The position numbers and the translations under genes were made by a program. The notes beneath the pieces are model-generated. The model searched no databases, was not told where the DNA came from, and saw nothing but the letters and a program-made list of their open reading frames with translations. This document shows, piece after piece, positions 7,761 through 17,242 of a stretch of DNA of 64,000 nt (positions are counted from its first letter, which is position 1; every line of letters starts with the position of its first letter). Location: assembly GCF_036178845.1 (NCBI RefSeq), contig NZ_CP108070.1:10664001-10728000 (forward strand), read 5' to 3'. This DNA comes from Streptomyces sp. NBC_00271 (lineage in GTDB: Bacteria > Actinomycetota > Actinomycetes > Streptomycetales > Streptomycetaceae).

Positions 7761-9386
7761 TCCGCCCTTGAAGGTCCGCAGGAAGGTGGCCAGGGCGGCC
7801 CGGTTGGCGGCGGTGTCCCAGTCGGCTGCCGGGGTCGTCCACCTCAGTGAGAAGCCCTCGTGGTCACCGATGAGGTAGCCGCGCCCGAACGTGCGCTCAC
7901 GGACTTGGCCGTTCGTCGAAAGCCACTCCATGTCCGCACCCTTGTAGCCCTGGTAGGTGACGGCGCGGATGTCACCCAGTCGTTCGTAGGCGATGGAGTC
8001 GCCGCGCAGCGAGGTGTCCACCTCGCGCCAGACCGCGACGGGGTCCGAGGTGAGCTGGGTGCTGTAGGTGACGACCAGCGTGCGCGGGTCCCCGCTCGCG
8101 CCGAGCGTGACCCGATAGGAGCCGTCGGCGGAATTCTCGGTCCGCACCGGCTTCCAGCCCTTGGGCAGCTCGACGGAGAAGCCCTGGGGCGCGGTGTAGC
8201 GGAAGAAGGCGGTCGGCGGGTCCTCGGTGAGGGTGTGGGACGGAGAAGGGGAGGCGGATGAGGAAGAAGAAGGGGAGGGGGACGTCGACGGGGCTTGCTG
8301 GGGAACGGTGCTGCTGGGCGAGGCGCTCGGCGTGGGGGACGGTGTGGCGGAAACCCTGGGGGACGGCGCGGGACCGGACGCGGAGGTGCCGCGCTCGGAC
8401 AGCCCGCCCGCCGCGGTGAGCCCGGCGAAGCAGACGACCGTCACGGCCAGCGCCCCGCCCAGCAGCACCGGGCGGCTGAGGGGCACCTTGCCCCACACCC
8501 GCCTCGTCGGCGGGGCGTCGAGGTCCCGGAAGATCGGGAGGGTCTCGGTGGGCATCGAGTCGTCGTCGAGTTCCGCCTTGAGAATGCGCGTGAGCGCCTC
8601 CCGCACGACCGACTCGGGCACCCGCTCCACCGGATCCCTGCGCAGGAGCCCCTGAATGGCCGGACTGAGCGGCCCGGCGCTCAACGGGGCCCGGATGGGC
8701 AGCCGTTCCACGGCGCGGAACGTCGCCTCGAGCCCTCCCCGGTCCCGGATGGCCGGCCGGCCCTCGACCATCGCGTACATGATCGCGCCCAGCGCCCACA
8801 GGTCCGTGGCCGGTCCACCGCCCTCGCCACGGGCCTGCTCGGGAGAGGCGTACGACGGTGCCGTGAGGCGCGGGGACGCGCTGGCCCCCATCAGCCCGAA
8901 GCCGGCCACCGTGACCCCGCCTTGCTCCTCCACCCATATCTGGCCAGGGCTGAGGTCGCCGTGCGTGATCCCTTCCTGATGGGCCGCGCCCAGGACGTCG
9001 AGGACGCCGAGCCCGATCCGGGCCGCGCGGACGTAGTCCACCGGGCCGTGCCCGAGGAGCGCGCTCAGCGGAACGCCCTCCGGCCGTGCGGTGACCGTCC
9101 ACAGGAAATCCTTGTCCTCGACGACGTCGAAGACGACGGACACTCGCCCGGGGCAGACCAGCCCCAGGGCCTCGGACTCCCGGGTGATCCGGACGGCGGT
9201 GCGCAGCTCCGCCTCCTCACGGAGATGGGCCGGGAGCCGGGAGCGCGTCAGAGCGACCGGCCGCTCGGACTCGACGTCCTGACCGTGCCAGCCCTCACGC
9301 CCCTCCTCGTGGTGGACGCCCTCCAGCAGTCGGTATCTTCCGGCGACCAACTCATCCGTGGAGACTTGCACCTTGACCATGGTCAT
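7752..9386 (-). CDS. Membrane-anchored protein kinase-like protein (pseudokinase)
   Basis: 544 residues. Residues 1-270 show a Ser/Thr kinase fold: HGDLSPGQIWV at the catalytic loop (142-152), SPE in place of APE (181-183), DLWALG (195-200) and the RDP element near 250. Critical residues are missing. There is no glycine-rich loop, no VAxK lysine (PVALTRSR instead), the catalytic-loop Asn is Gln, and DFG reads GFG (162-164), so ATP-Mg phosphotransfer is unlikely. One membrane span lies at about 306-327, then a Pro/Ser/Thr linker of about 65 residues, then an extracytoplasmic domain of about 135 residues (PQGFSVELPKGW...). Probably a sensor or scaffold. The second ATG, at 9380, has better ribosome-site spacing (AGGG) and may be the real start. 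Confidence 0.85.
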   Translation of the reverse strand: MTMVKVQVSTDELVAGRYRLLEGVHHEEGREGWHGQDVESERPVALTRSRLPAHLREEAELRTAVRITRESEALGLVCPGRVSVVFDVVEDKDFLWTVTARPEGVPLSALLGHGPVDYVRAARIGLGVLDVLGAAHQEGITHGDLSPGQIWVEEQGGVTVAGFGLMGASASPRLTAPSYASPEQARGEGGGPATDLWALGAIMYAMVEGRPAIRDRGGLEATFRAVERLPIRAPLSAGPLSPAIQGLLRRDPVERVPESVVREALTRILKAELDDDSMPTETLPIFRDLDAPPTRRVWGKVPLSRPVLLGGALAVTVVCFAGLTAAGGLSERGTSASGPAPSPRVSATPSPTPSASPSSTVPQQAPSTSPSPSSSSSASPSPSHTLTEDPPTAFFRYTAPQGFSVELPKGWKPVRTENSADGSYRVTLGASGDPRTLVVTYSTQLTSDPVAVWREVDTSLRGDSIAYERLGDIRAVTYQGYKGADMEWLSTNGQVRERTFGRGYLIGDHEGFSLRWTTPAADWDTAANRAALATFLRTFKGGSQ

Positions 9387-9542
9387 CCCTCGCTGCGCAC
9401 CGGACTCTCACCTTTCCCGGATGTACGGCGGGCGTGACGTTGTGTGTTCAACGGCAGGCGATTCCGGGGCCCGGTTTTCCGGAATTCTTTGCGCGTAGCG
9501 CACCCGTGCGAAGAATTCAGGCCTCATCCACCGCAGTTCATC

Positions 9543-10778
9543 TCACGGTGTCGTCGTGGACATCAGGCCGGTGTCCTTGCCGATGTACGACTCGGCGAAG
9601 GTGGCCGCCGCCGCGGGTGAGCCGAGGATCCGTCGGAGGCGGGCTCGCGCGGAACCCGCCCGGAAGGGATCGCCCGAGGACGGTCCGTGCAGCAACTCCG
9701 CGAACCACCGGGAGAATTCCTGGTACTCCCACACCCGCCGCAGACAGGCCGCCGAGTAGCCGCGCAGCCCGTCGGCGTCCCCCCTGAGGTAGTAGGCGAC
9801 GAGCGCGTCGGCCAGCAGCAGGGCGTCGTGCAGCGCGAGGTTCATGCCCTTCGCGGCGATCGGCGCGACGAGGTGCGCGGAGTCTCCGGCCAGGAACAGC
9901 CGCCCGTACGTCATCGGCGCCACGACGTAACTGTGCATGTCGAGGACGCGTTTCTCGATCAGCGGCCCCTCGTTGAGCACCGGGACCCCGGCGGCCGACA
10001 GCCGGGCGTGCAGCTCCGACCACACCCGGTCGTGCGACCAGTTCTCCGGGCCCTCACCGGGCGCCACCTCCAGGTAGTAGCGGGTGACTTCGGGGCTGCG
10101 GGCCATATGGGCGCCGAATCCGCGCGGGTGGACACCGAAGACGACGCAGTCGCTGGACGGCGGTGCCTCGGCGAGCAGCGCCAGCCAGCCGACCCCGTAG
10201 TCGTACCGGGCCACCGTGCTCCGGTCCGGGGCCACATGGGTGCGGGTCACTCCGCGCGCGCCGTCGCAGCCCGCGACGATGTCGCAGTCGATCCGTCGGC
10301 GCTCACCCGTCTGCGGATCGGTGTAGAGCACCGTCGGGCGGTCGCCGTCGATGCCATGGAGGGCGACGTCCCGCACACCGAAGAGGATCTCGCCGCCCTT
10401 CACATCGGCGTACTCGCGCACCAGGTCCGTCACCAGCAGCGGCTGTGGATAGACGAAGTGCCGGTCCCCGGTCAGCGCGGCGTAGCGGAAGCGGTGCTGC
10501 TCGCCGTCGATCCGGAACTCGCACTCGCTGTGCGCCTGTGCCTGCTCCACCAGCCGGTCGGCCAGCCCCTGTCGACGCAGCGCCCGCACCGCCCACTCCT
10601 CGATGAAGCCGGCGCGGGGCCGCTGTTCGACGAACTCCCGGCTCTCGGTCTCCAGGACCACGCAGTCGACGGACGCGGCCCGCAGGATGTTGGCGACGGT
10701 GAGCCCGGCAGGTCCCGCACCGAGGATGACGACGGGGACGCGCGGTGCCGGCGCGGATGTGGGGGAGGGGTTGATCAT
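9543..10778 (-). CDS. pobA: FAD-dependent aromatic hydroxylase, 4-hydroxybenzoate 3-monooxygenase-like
   Basis: 411-residue group A flavoprotein monooxygenase. It has the FAD motif VVILGAGPAGLTVANIL near the N-terminus, the DGARG motif that follows the second Rossmann strand (CDGARGVTRTHV), and the C-terminal FAD-ribityl motif GDSAHLVAPIAAKGMNLALHD, whose wording is close to PobA. The REFVEQRPRAGFIEEW segment also matches PobA (R..RAG.LE). Expected reaction: p-hydroxybenzoate + NAD(P)H + O2 to protocatechuate. No PobR or pca genes are next to it, so the exact phenol is not certain. The start ATG at 10778 begins the Rossmann-containing N-terminus; the open frame continues upstream to 11444 without conserved sequence. 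Confidence 0.85.
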   Translation of the reverse strand: MINPSPTSAPAPRVPVVILGAGPAGLTVANILRAASVDCVVLETESREFVEQRPRAGFIEEWAVRALRRQGLADRLVEQAQAHSECEFRIDGEQHRFRYAALTGDRHFVYPQPLLVTDLVREYADVKGGEILFGVRDVALHGIDGDRPTVLYTDPQTGERRRIDCDIVAGCDGARGVTRTHVAPDRSTVARYDYGVGWLALLAEAPPSSDCVVFGVHPRGFGAHMARSPEVTRYYLEVAPGEGPENWSHDRVWSELHARLSAAGVPVLNEGPLIEKRVLDMHSYVVAPMTYGRLFLAGDSAHLVAPIAAKGMNLALHDALLLADALVAYYLRGDADGLRGYSAACLRRVWEYQEFSRWFAELLHGPSSGDPFRAGSARARLRRILGSPAAAATFAESYIGKDTGLMSTTTP

Positions 10779-10899
10779 CCCGGCATTATGGTGGCGACCC
10801 GACGAGCCCTCACCGCGCCTGCGCAACCCTCTGACACGGCTCGCACAACCCCTCCCGCACCTGCCCGCGCCGACGTGCCGCGGTGCCCCCGGGCGCTGT

Positions 10900-13800
10900 T
10901 CAGGCGCGCGCCACGAACTCCCAACTCCCGTGCGGTACCGCGTACACGACGAACCCCGGCTCCGAGCGCAGCCACTTCGCGCCGGACGGTGACGCGACGG
11001 CCGAGCGGTCGGCCGCCGGCACATGCACCTCCGCCGTCGCCCCGACCGGCACTCCCACCGACAGCCGGGTCGTCCCGTCCACGACGGACCACGCGGCCGC
11101 CGCCCGGCCGCGCACGGTCCGCACCGAGGTACGGGCCCAGTCCACGCCCGTACGGCCGTCCGGGCGGACCGTGAAGGTGCGGTAGCCCGCGTCGCCGGGG
11201 CGCAGGCCCGCCACGTTCTCGTAGAGCCACTGCACCACGGTGCCGAGGAAGTAGTGGTCCCGGGAGCGGGAGTCGAGCGGCCACATCTCCCACATGGTGT
11301 CGGCGCCGTTGTCGAACCAGTACCCCCAACCGGGGTAGGTGCGCTGGGTGGCGAGGGCGTGGGCCACCTCGGGATGCCCCTGGGCCGAGAGCTCGCGCAG
11401 CAGCACGCTGGTGCCCAGCGCCCCCGTGTTGAGGTGGTTGCCACGCCGTGCGATGTCGGCCAGGAGCGAGTCGACCACGCTCGCCCGGGCGCCGGGCGGG
11501 ACGAGCCCGAAGGCCAGCGGGACGCAGTTGCTGGTCTGGCGGTAGTCGGGGTCCTTCGCCGTGCGGTAGTGGCCGTCCGCGCCGAGGAACGCCGCGTTGA
11601 ACGCCTCCTTCAGCGCGTCGGCCGTCTTGCGGTAGCGGGCCGCCACCTCGGTGTCGCCCAGCAGGTCGGCCAGTTCCACGGTCCCGGTGAGCGCGCGGTG
11701 CAGATAGGCCGTGGCGGTCAGCCTGGTGTCCTCGGGAGGGTTGCCGCCGTAGCCCGGCGGCAGCCAGTCGCCGAGGGCGGTCACCGCGAGCCCGTCCTGG
11801 AGACGCCCGATCTCCCAGTCCAGATAGCGGATGAGCGGCGCCCAGTGGTCACGGGCGAGCCGCTCGTCCCCGTACACGCGGTACATCTCGCGCAGCAGGA
11901 AGGGGTACACCGTCGTCCACTCGGGAGCCGGGGCCAGATCGTGGTAGCCCCAGCCGCCGCTCGGCACGATCACCGGCAGCTGCCCTGCGGCGTCCTGACT
12001 GTCTCTCAGGTCACCGAGCCACTTCGTCAGGAAGCGGTGCACACCGAAGGCGTACGCCATCACGGGCGCCCCCAGCTGCGCGTCGCCGGTCCAGCCGTTC
12101 TTCTCGTACACGGGGGTGTCCGTCGGAATGCCGTGGAGGTTGTTCAGGACGGTGCGGCGCATCGCCCGGTCCAACTGCTCGTAGAACGGCTCGGAGCAGG
12201 AGAACGTGCTCGTCGACGCCACCCGCGTGTGCACGACCCGACCGAGCACCTGCTCGGGCCCCGGCTTCGCGGGCAGCCCGCTGACCTGGACGTAACGGAA
12301 GCCCTTGTACGAGAACCGGGGCTCCCACACCTCGTCCGCACCGCCGCCCGCGCACACGTACTCGTCCGTCTGGCAGCGGCCCGGCACCAGGTCGTTGCGG
12401 GCGAGCACACTCCCGTCGGAGTTCAGCCGCTCCCCGTGGACCAGCCGGACGGTCGTCCCCGCCTCGGCGCGCACGGTCAGCCGGGTCCAGCCTGCGAGCG
12501 TCCGCCCCATGTCGACGACGTAGACGTCCTGGCTCAACTCACGGATGTCCACCGGGCGTACGGTCTCCGCCACCTCGATCGGGTCGTGCCCCTGAGCGCG
12601 CAGGGTGCCCTTGGGCGCGGTCTGCCGCTGGGCCTCCTGCCAGGAGCGGTCGTCGAAGCCGGGGCGCGTCCAGTCCCGGGGCGCCTTGCGGGCGTCGTAG
12701 GTCTCGCCCGCGTAGAGGGAGTTGGAGAGGGTCGGTCCGTCGGTGATCCGCCAGGTGCCGTCCGTGGCGACGGTGGTGCGCGAGCCGTCCGGATGGTCGA
12801 TCTCCAGTTGCGCCAGCAGCCGGGGTTCACCGTGCCAGGGCGCTCGGTTCCAGTTCCACGCGGTGGGGCTGGTCAGGCCGAAGAAGCCGCGCCCCAGCGT
12901 CACCCCGATCGCGTTGGCACCGCGCCGGACGCGGTCCGTGACGTCGTGCACCGCGTAGAGCACCGTCTCCTCGTAGTCCGTGAAGCCGGGGTCGAGGACC
13001 TGACGGCCGACGCGGACTCCGTTGATCTCGGCCTCGTAGTAGGCGAGTCCGCTGATGTGCAGACGGGCGCGCACGACGTCCTTCGGGACGCTGAACGTCC
13101 GGCGCAGCAGGGGAGCGGGCTGTTCGGGGACGCTGACGGACACGCCGGTGCCCCAGGGGCCCTGTCCCCAGGGTGCGAGCACGGCTGCTCCGGACCAGGT
13201 CGTGTCGTCGAAGTCGGGCCGCTGCCAGCCCTGTTGCTCGCTGTCGGCGCAGCGCCAGCCGTCGCCGGTGACGAGCTCGACCGTGTCGCCGGACGTGGTC
13301 TCCACGATCAGGCGGAGCAGGAGCCCGCCCGGATTGGCGGACCCGTTGTCGCGGTTGGTCGCGACGGCGGCGACCACGATCCGCCCGCCACTCGCCCCGC
13401 GCAACTGCTCGGTGACCTCGGCGAGATGTCCGGTGCGCCAGGCGTCCGTCTGCTGGGGCTGATGCAGGACCTGCTGTCCGTCGACGTAGAGCGTGAAGTC
13501 GTCGTCGGCCGTGGCCACCAATCTCGCCCTGCGCACCTCACTGCCGGTGGGGAGGGTGGTCGCGGTACGGAACCAGCGGGGCCCGACGGGGGCGGAACCG
13601 GTGGTCGAGCCGGGCGACCAGATCCAGGACGCCCCGTCGAAGCCGGGCGGTTCGGGCAGGGCCGCCGCCCCGATCCAGAATCCCTGCCAGCCGTCCTTCG
13701 GCAACGTTGTCTCCCACCAGCGCGGGGCGCTCCACGCCGACGGGCGGCCGTCGCCGTCCCAGACCCTGACCTGCCAGTGGTAGCGGGTACGGGGCCGCAA

Positions 13801-14175
13801 CGCGGGCCCCGCGTAGACGATGCCGACGCTGCGGTCCGACTCGACCCGCCCCGAGTCCCAGACCAGGCGCCGCCCCTCGCGCAGGTCCTTCTCGGTGAGC
13901 GCCACCCGCACCCGGTACGCGGACTGCCGCGCCCCCCGGCCGGGGGCGTTCAACTCCCAGGTGAGTCTGGGGTGTTCGACCTCGGTACCGAGCAGCGTCT
14001 CGGCGTACTCGACAGTGGTGCGGTCGATGCGCAGACCGCCCTCCCGCGGGGCGTCGGCGCTCGATCCGGGAGTCGCGGAGGCGGTGTGGGCGCCTCCGGA
14101 CCCGAGCGCGACGGTGGCGCTCGCTCCGACGACGGAGCTGCGCAGGAAGACGCGGCGGTTCCAATCCTTGGCCAT
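10900..14175 (-). CDS. Tat-exported alpha-L-rhamnosidase (GH78)
   Basis: 1091 residues, the usual length for GH78. The twin-arginine signal NRRVFLRSSVVGASA is followed by an Ala-rich H-region and a likely cleavage near ASA-TPG. Then come a fibronectin-like N-terminal domain (HPRLTWELNAPG...YRVRV), a lectin-like domain with FTLYVDGQQV, the Bac_rhamnosid_N region, and the (alpha/alpha)6 catalytic domain. The catalytic domain has TDTPVYEKNGWTGDAQL, with the acidic residues expected for the general acid, and ADTMWEMWPLDS, with the second Glu. It would remove terminal alpha-L-rhamnose from plant glycosides or pectin outside the cell. A LacI-type operator lies about 80 bp upstream, divergent to a serine hydrolase. 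The 5' leader contains a 12-bp tandem repeat. Confidence 0.93.
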   Translation of the reverse strand: MAKDWNRRVFLRSSVVGASATVALGSGGAHTASATPGSSADAPREGGLRIDRTTVEYAETLLGTEVEHPRLTWELNAPGRGARQSAYRVRVALTEKDLREGRRLVWDSGRVESDRSVGIVYAGPALRPRTRYHWQVRVWDGDGRPSAWSAPRWWETTLPKDGWQGFWIGAAALPEPPGFDGASWIWSPGSTTGSAPVGPRWFRTATTLPTGSEVRRARLVATADDDFTLYVDGQQVLHQPQQTDAWRTGHLAEVTEQLRGASGGRIVVAAVATNRDNGSANPGGLLLRLIVETTSGDTVELVTGDGWRCADSEQQGWQRPDFDDTTWSGAAVLAPWGQGPWGTGVSVSVPEQPAPLLRRTFSVPKDVVRARLHISGLAYYEAEINGVRVGRQVLDPGFTDYEETVLYAVHDVTDRVRRGANAIGVTLGRGFFGLTSPTAWNWNRAPWHGEPRLLAQLEIDHPDGSRTTVATDGTWRITDGPTLSNSLYAGETYDARKAPRDWTRPGFDDRSWQEAQRQTAPKGTLRAQGHDPIEVAETVRPVDIRELSQDVYVVDMGRTLAGWTRLTVRAEAGTTVRLVHGERLNSDGSVLARNDLVPGRCQTDEYVCAGGGADEVWEPRFSYKGFRYVQVSGLPAKPGPEQVLGRVVHTRVASTSTFSCSEPFYEQLDRAMRRTVLNNLHGIPTDTPVYEKNGWTGDAQLGAPVMAYAFGVHRFLTKWLGDLRDSQDAAGQLPVIVPSGGWGYHDLAPAPEWTTVYPFLLREMYRVYGDERLARDHWAPLIRYLDWEIGRLQDGLAVTALGDWLPPGYGGNPPEDTRLTATAYLHRALTGTVELADLLGDTEVAARYRKTADALKEAFNAAFLGADGHYRTAKDPDYRQTSNCVPLAFGLVPPGARASVVDSLLADIARRGNHLNTGALGTSVLLRELSAQGHPEVAHALATQRTYPGWGYWFDNGADTMWEMWPLDSRSRDHYFLGTVVQWLYENVAGLRPGDAGYRTFTVRPDGRTGVDWARTSVRTVRGRAAAAWSVVDGTTRLSVGVPVGATAEVHVPAADRSAVASPSGAKWLRSEPGFVVYAVPHGSWEFVARA

Positions 14176-14191
14176 GTGTCGCCCCTCGATG

Positions 14192-14253
14192 GTGAAGTCG
14201 ACGGTGGAGTCGTTGGTGAAGGCGTTGATGAAGTCGTTGTTGGTGAAGCGGTG
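14192..14253 (+). repeat. 12-bp tandem repeat in the rhamnosidase 5' leader
   Basis: About five imperfect copies of GTGAAGTCGTTG (copies begin at 14192, 14204, 14216 and 14228, then after a 3-bp slip at 14243). It occupies the leader between the GH78 start codon and the LacI-type operator. Confidence 0.6.
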
Positions 14254-14256
14254 AAT

Positions 14257-14268
14257 TGAAACGTTTCA
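14257..14268. promoter_or_regulatory. LacI-family operator between rhamnosidase and serine hydrolase genes
   Basis: TGAAACGTTTCA is a perfect 12-bp palindrome with a central CG, the hallmark of LacI/GalR operators in streptomycete sugar regulons. It sits in the divergent intergenic region, so it could control both genes. No LacI gene is in the window. Confidence 0.75.
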
Positions 14269-14420
14269 TTCCGCTCGTAACGATCCTACGCATCCCGTCT
14301 CTTCAGCCTCAAGAGTCCTGCACGCACCTCGTGGACAGACGGTGTCCGGCGAAGGAAAGATGCCAAATGCACACAGTGCCCCGCTCCCGTCACCGCCAGA
14401 GCCGCCCGGAGGCAGCCTTC

Positions 14421-15875
14421 ATGAGCGCCCGTCCCCTGCCCGCCAGCACCCCCGCCGCCCAGGGGGTGGACGCCGCGGGCATCCACGCCTTCCTCGACGC
14501 CGTCGAGGCGGCGCCGGACATCGAACCGCACAGCCTGATGATCCTGCGCCACGGACACCTGGTGGCCTCCGGCTGGTGGGCGCCCTACACACCCGACCGC
14601 CGCCACCTGCTCTACTCGCTCAGCAAGAGCTTCACGTCCACGGCCGCCGGATTCGCCGTCGCCGAAGGGCTGTTGCGCCTGGACGACCCCGTGATCTCGT
14701 ACTTCCCCGAGTTCGAGGCCGACATCACCGACCCGCGCAGCCGCGCCATGCTCGTACGTCATGTGGCATCGATGGCCAGCGGCCACCTCGAAGAGACCTA
14801 CGCGACCTCGATCCGGCGCGACCGCGACGAGATCGTACGGGGGTTCCTGCTCTTCCCGCCGGACCGGGACCCCGGGACCGTCTTCGCGTACAACCAGCCC
14901 TGCACGTACACGCTCGCCGCGATCATCCAGCGCGTGAGCGGCCAGTCGCTGACGGAGTATCTGCGGCCCCGGCTGTTCGACCCGCTGGGCATCGGCGAGA
15001 CGGCCTGGCTCCAACGGCCGCCCGGGCGTGACCTCGGCTTCAGCGGTCTGCACGCCACGACGGACGCGATCGCCCGGCTCGGCCAGTTCTATTTGCAGGA
15101 CGGTGTCTGGGAGGGGCGGCGGCTGCTTCCGTCCTCATGGATCGCGGAAGCGACCCGCGCGCACATCTCCACCGCGGACGGTACGCAGGAGGGAGCGCTG
15201 TCGGACTGGCAGCAGGGGTACGGGTACCAGTTCTGGAGGAGCAGGCACGGGCACGGGTATCGCGGCGACGGCGCGTACGGGCAGTACTGTCTCGTCCTGC
15301 CCGAGCACGACGCGGTGATCGCGACGACCGCGGCGACCGAGGACATGCAGGGTCTGCTGAACCTGGTGTGGCGCCACCTCCTCCCGGCGTTCGGCGCTGA
15401 ACTGCTCCCGGGCGCGGCGGACGAGGGCGTGCGCCGCCGCCTCGCGGAGCTGGCCCTGCCGCCCGTCGAGGCGAGCCCCGAGCCGCCCGCGCGGGGCGAC
15501 GACTGGAAGAGCGTCGTGTTCGCACCGGAGGACGGTGAGTGCCCGCAGCAGCGGACCTTGACGGGCGTCACGGTCAGCGCCGATGCGGACGGGAAGGGCT
15601 GGGGTGTGTCGCTCGCGGAGGACGACGAGCTCATCGAGCTGCGGCTCGGCGCGACCGGTTGGACCGTCGCCGTGGACGGTCCGCCCACGGCGGTCAGCGG
15701 AGGCTGGACGGACCAGGACACGCTGCGCCTCGACGTGCTGTTCCTGGAGACCCCGCACCGGCTGACCGTGACGTGTTCACTGCCGGACGGCACCTTCACC
15801 GTGCGCTGGCACACGACACCGATCCATGGCGGCCGGCTGCGCTCGCTCCGGGCGCCCGTGGGGGATCGGCTGTGA
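14421..15875 (+). CDS. Serine hydrolase, beta-lactamase class C / penicillin-binding family
   Basis: 484 residues. The SxxK motif is in YSLSKSFTS (near residue 75) and the YxN motif in AYNQPCTYTL. A C-terminal beta domain of about 130 residues follows the fold, as in esterase/D-aminopeptidase relatives. No signal peptide was seen, so it is probably cytoplasmic. The ATG at 14421 is preceded by GGAGG with an 8-bp spacer; an earlier in-frame ATG at 14367 also has a fair site (GGAAAG), so the N-terminus could be 18 residues longer. Divergent from the GH78 rhamnosidase under a shared LacI-type operator, which suggests it de-esterifies glycoside-derived substrates (inference). Confidence 0.85.
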   Translation: MSARPLPASTPAAQGVDAAGIHAFLDAVEAAPDIEPHSLMILRHGHLVASGWWAPYTPDRRHLLYSLSKSFTSTAAGFAVAEGLLRLDDPVISYFPEFEADITDPRSRAMLVRHVASMASGHLEETYATSIRRDRDEIVRGFLLFPPDRDPGTVFAYNQPCTYTLAAIIQRVSGQSLTEYLRPRLFDPLGIGETAWLQRPPGRDLGFSGLHATTDAIARLGQFYLQDGVWEGRRLLPSSWIAEATRAHISTADGTQEGALSDWQQGYGYQFWRSRHGHGYRGDGAYGQYCLVLPEHDAVIATTAATEDMQGLLNLVWRHLLPAFGAELLPGAADEGVRRRLAELALPPVEASPEPPARGDDWKSVVFAPEDGECPQQRTLTGVTVSADADGKGWGVSLAEDDELIELRLGATGWTVAVDGPPTAVSGGWTDQDTLRLDVLFLETPHRLTVTCSLPDGTFTVRWHTTPIHGGRLRSLRAPVGDRL

Positions 15876-16207
15876 CAGCCGGGTGCCCTTGTCCGGTAGG
15901 TAGGTAGTAGGCGGTGGGTGGCGGCCCGCACTTGCCCAGGGCACGCGGTGGACGGCGAGCTCGCCGAGCGCCCTGCAGTGACCTGAAGTAGCGTGAGGCT
16001 ACCCGCGCCCGTCCGCCCGTGGCCTGCCGAGACCCGGCAGACGGATCCCGCCCGGCCACCGACCGACAACACCACCACCGGAGTGAAGCAAGCCGGTCGG
16101 GCTCGTGTGTGGTCCGTGTGTCGCCCGCGCGCCTGGCACCAGCCCCCGTGACCATCTGCGGGCGGAGCGCTTCGAGATCAGACCGACTCTCCAAGGCAGG
16201 GATCCGG
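15876..16207. other. Intergenic region, no gene seen
   Basis: 332 bp between the serine hydrolase and the alcohol dehydrogenase. It starts with a short GTAGGTAGGTAGTAG slippage run near 15896-15911. No convincing small gene, hairpin with T-tract or palindrome was found; it presumably carries the dehydrogenase promoter. Confidence 0.4.
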
Positions 16208-17233
16208 ATGACTAGCTATCGCGTCGCGCAGGTGACCGCCCCCGGCGGTTCGTTCGAGGTCGTCGAGCGTGAGGTACCGCAGCCGGGCCCCCGACACGTA
16301 CGGGTCACCGTCGACGCCTGCGGGGTGTGCCACAGCGACACCTTCTTCGTGAACGCCGGCGTTCCCGGCGTGACGTTCCCGGTGGTCCCCGGGCATGAGA
16401 TCGCCGGGCGGATCGCGGAACTCGGCGAGGGGACGGGGGACTGGGGCTGGCAGGTGGGCGACCGGGTGGCGGTGGGCTGGTTCGGCGGCGCGTGCGGCCA
16501 CTGCACGCCTTGTCGGCAGGGCGACTTCATCGTGTGCGAGAACCTGCAGGTCCCCGGCTGGGCGTACGACGGTGGATACGCGGAGACGGCGGTCGTGCCC
16601 GTGGACGCGCTGGCCCGGATCCCCGACGCGCTGGCGGCCACCGACGCGGGGCCCCTGGCCTGCGCGGGCGTGACCGTGTTCAACGGGCTGCGGCGCAGCT
16701 CGGCGCGGCCGGGTGACCTGGTCGCCGTTCTCGGCATCGGCGGCCTCGGGCACCTGGGGGTGAAGTACGCGGCCGCGATGGGCTTCGAGACCGTGGCCAT
16801 CGCCCGCGGTGCCGACAAGGCCGACTTCGCCAAGCAGCTCGGCGCGCACCACTACATCGACAGCACGGCCGGCACTCCGGTCGCCGAGGCGCTTCAGTCC
16901 CTCGGGGGTGCCCAGGTCGTCCTGGCCACCGCGTCGAACTCCGCCGCCATCACCGCGACCGTGGACGGTCTGCGTCACCGCGGTGAGCTGGTGGTCATCG
17001 GCCTGGACGCGGAGCCGCTCGGCATCACCCCGGCCCAGCTGCTGATGGCGGCCAAGGTCGTCAGCGGCCACCCGAGCGGCACCTCGCAGGACATCCAGGA
17101 CACCATGGAGTTCAGCGCCCTGCACGGCATCCGCCCGATGACCGAGGTCGTGACGCTGAGTGAGACCGACGATGCGTACCAGAAGATGCTCTCCGGTGCC
17201 GCCCGCTTCAGGATGGTGCTCACCATGAGCTGA
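16208..17233 (+). CDS. Zinc-dependent alcohol dehydrogenase
   Basis: 341-residue medium-chain dehydrogenase/reductase. The catalytic zinc ligands are Cys in ACGVCHSD (near 37) and His-Glu in PGHEIAG. The four structural-zinc Cys are in GACGHCTPCRQGDFIVCENL. The Rossmann motif is GIGGLGHLGVKYA, close to GLGGLGHVAVK of the AdhP/propanol-preferring group. It would interconvert primary alcohols and aldehydes with NAD(H). The ATG at 16208 gives the family-typical N-terminus. It is monocistronic, with its own upstream gap. Confidence 0.93.
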   Translation: MTSYRVAQVTAPGGSFEVVEREVPQPGPRHVRVTVDACGVCHSDTFFVNAGVPGVTFPVVPGHEIAGRIAELGEGTGDWGWQVGDRVAVGWFGGACGHCTPCRQGDFIVCENLQVPGWAYDGGYAETAVVPVDALARIPDALAATDAGPLACAGVTVFNGLRRSSARPGDLVAVLGIGGLGHLGVKYAAAMGFETVAIARGADKADFAKQLGAHHYIDSTAGTPVAEALQSLGGAQVVLATASNSAAITATVDGLRHRGELVVIGLDAEPLGITPAQLLMAAKVVSGHPSGTSQDIQDTMEFSALHGIRPMTEVVTLSETDDAYQKMLSGAARFRMVLTMS

Positions 17234-17242
17234 CACGGCGGC

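Noticed and set aside
9687..11174. Long plus-strand frame opposite the aromatic hydroxylase
   Set aside because: Antisense shadow; the minus strand has complete FAD motifs.
11023..14259. 1078-codon open frame on the plus strand
   Set aside because: Antisense shadow of the GH78 gene caused by high GC; low-complexity Gly/Arg/Val sequence with no motif.
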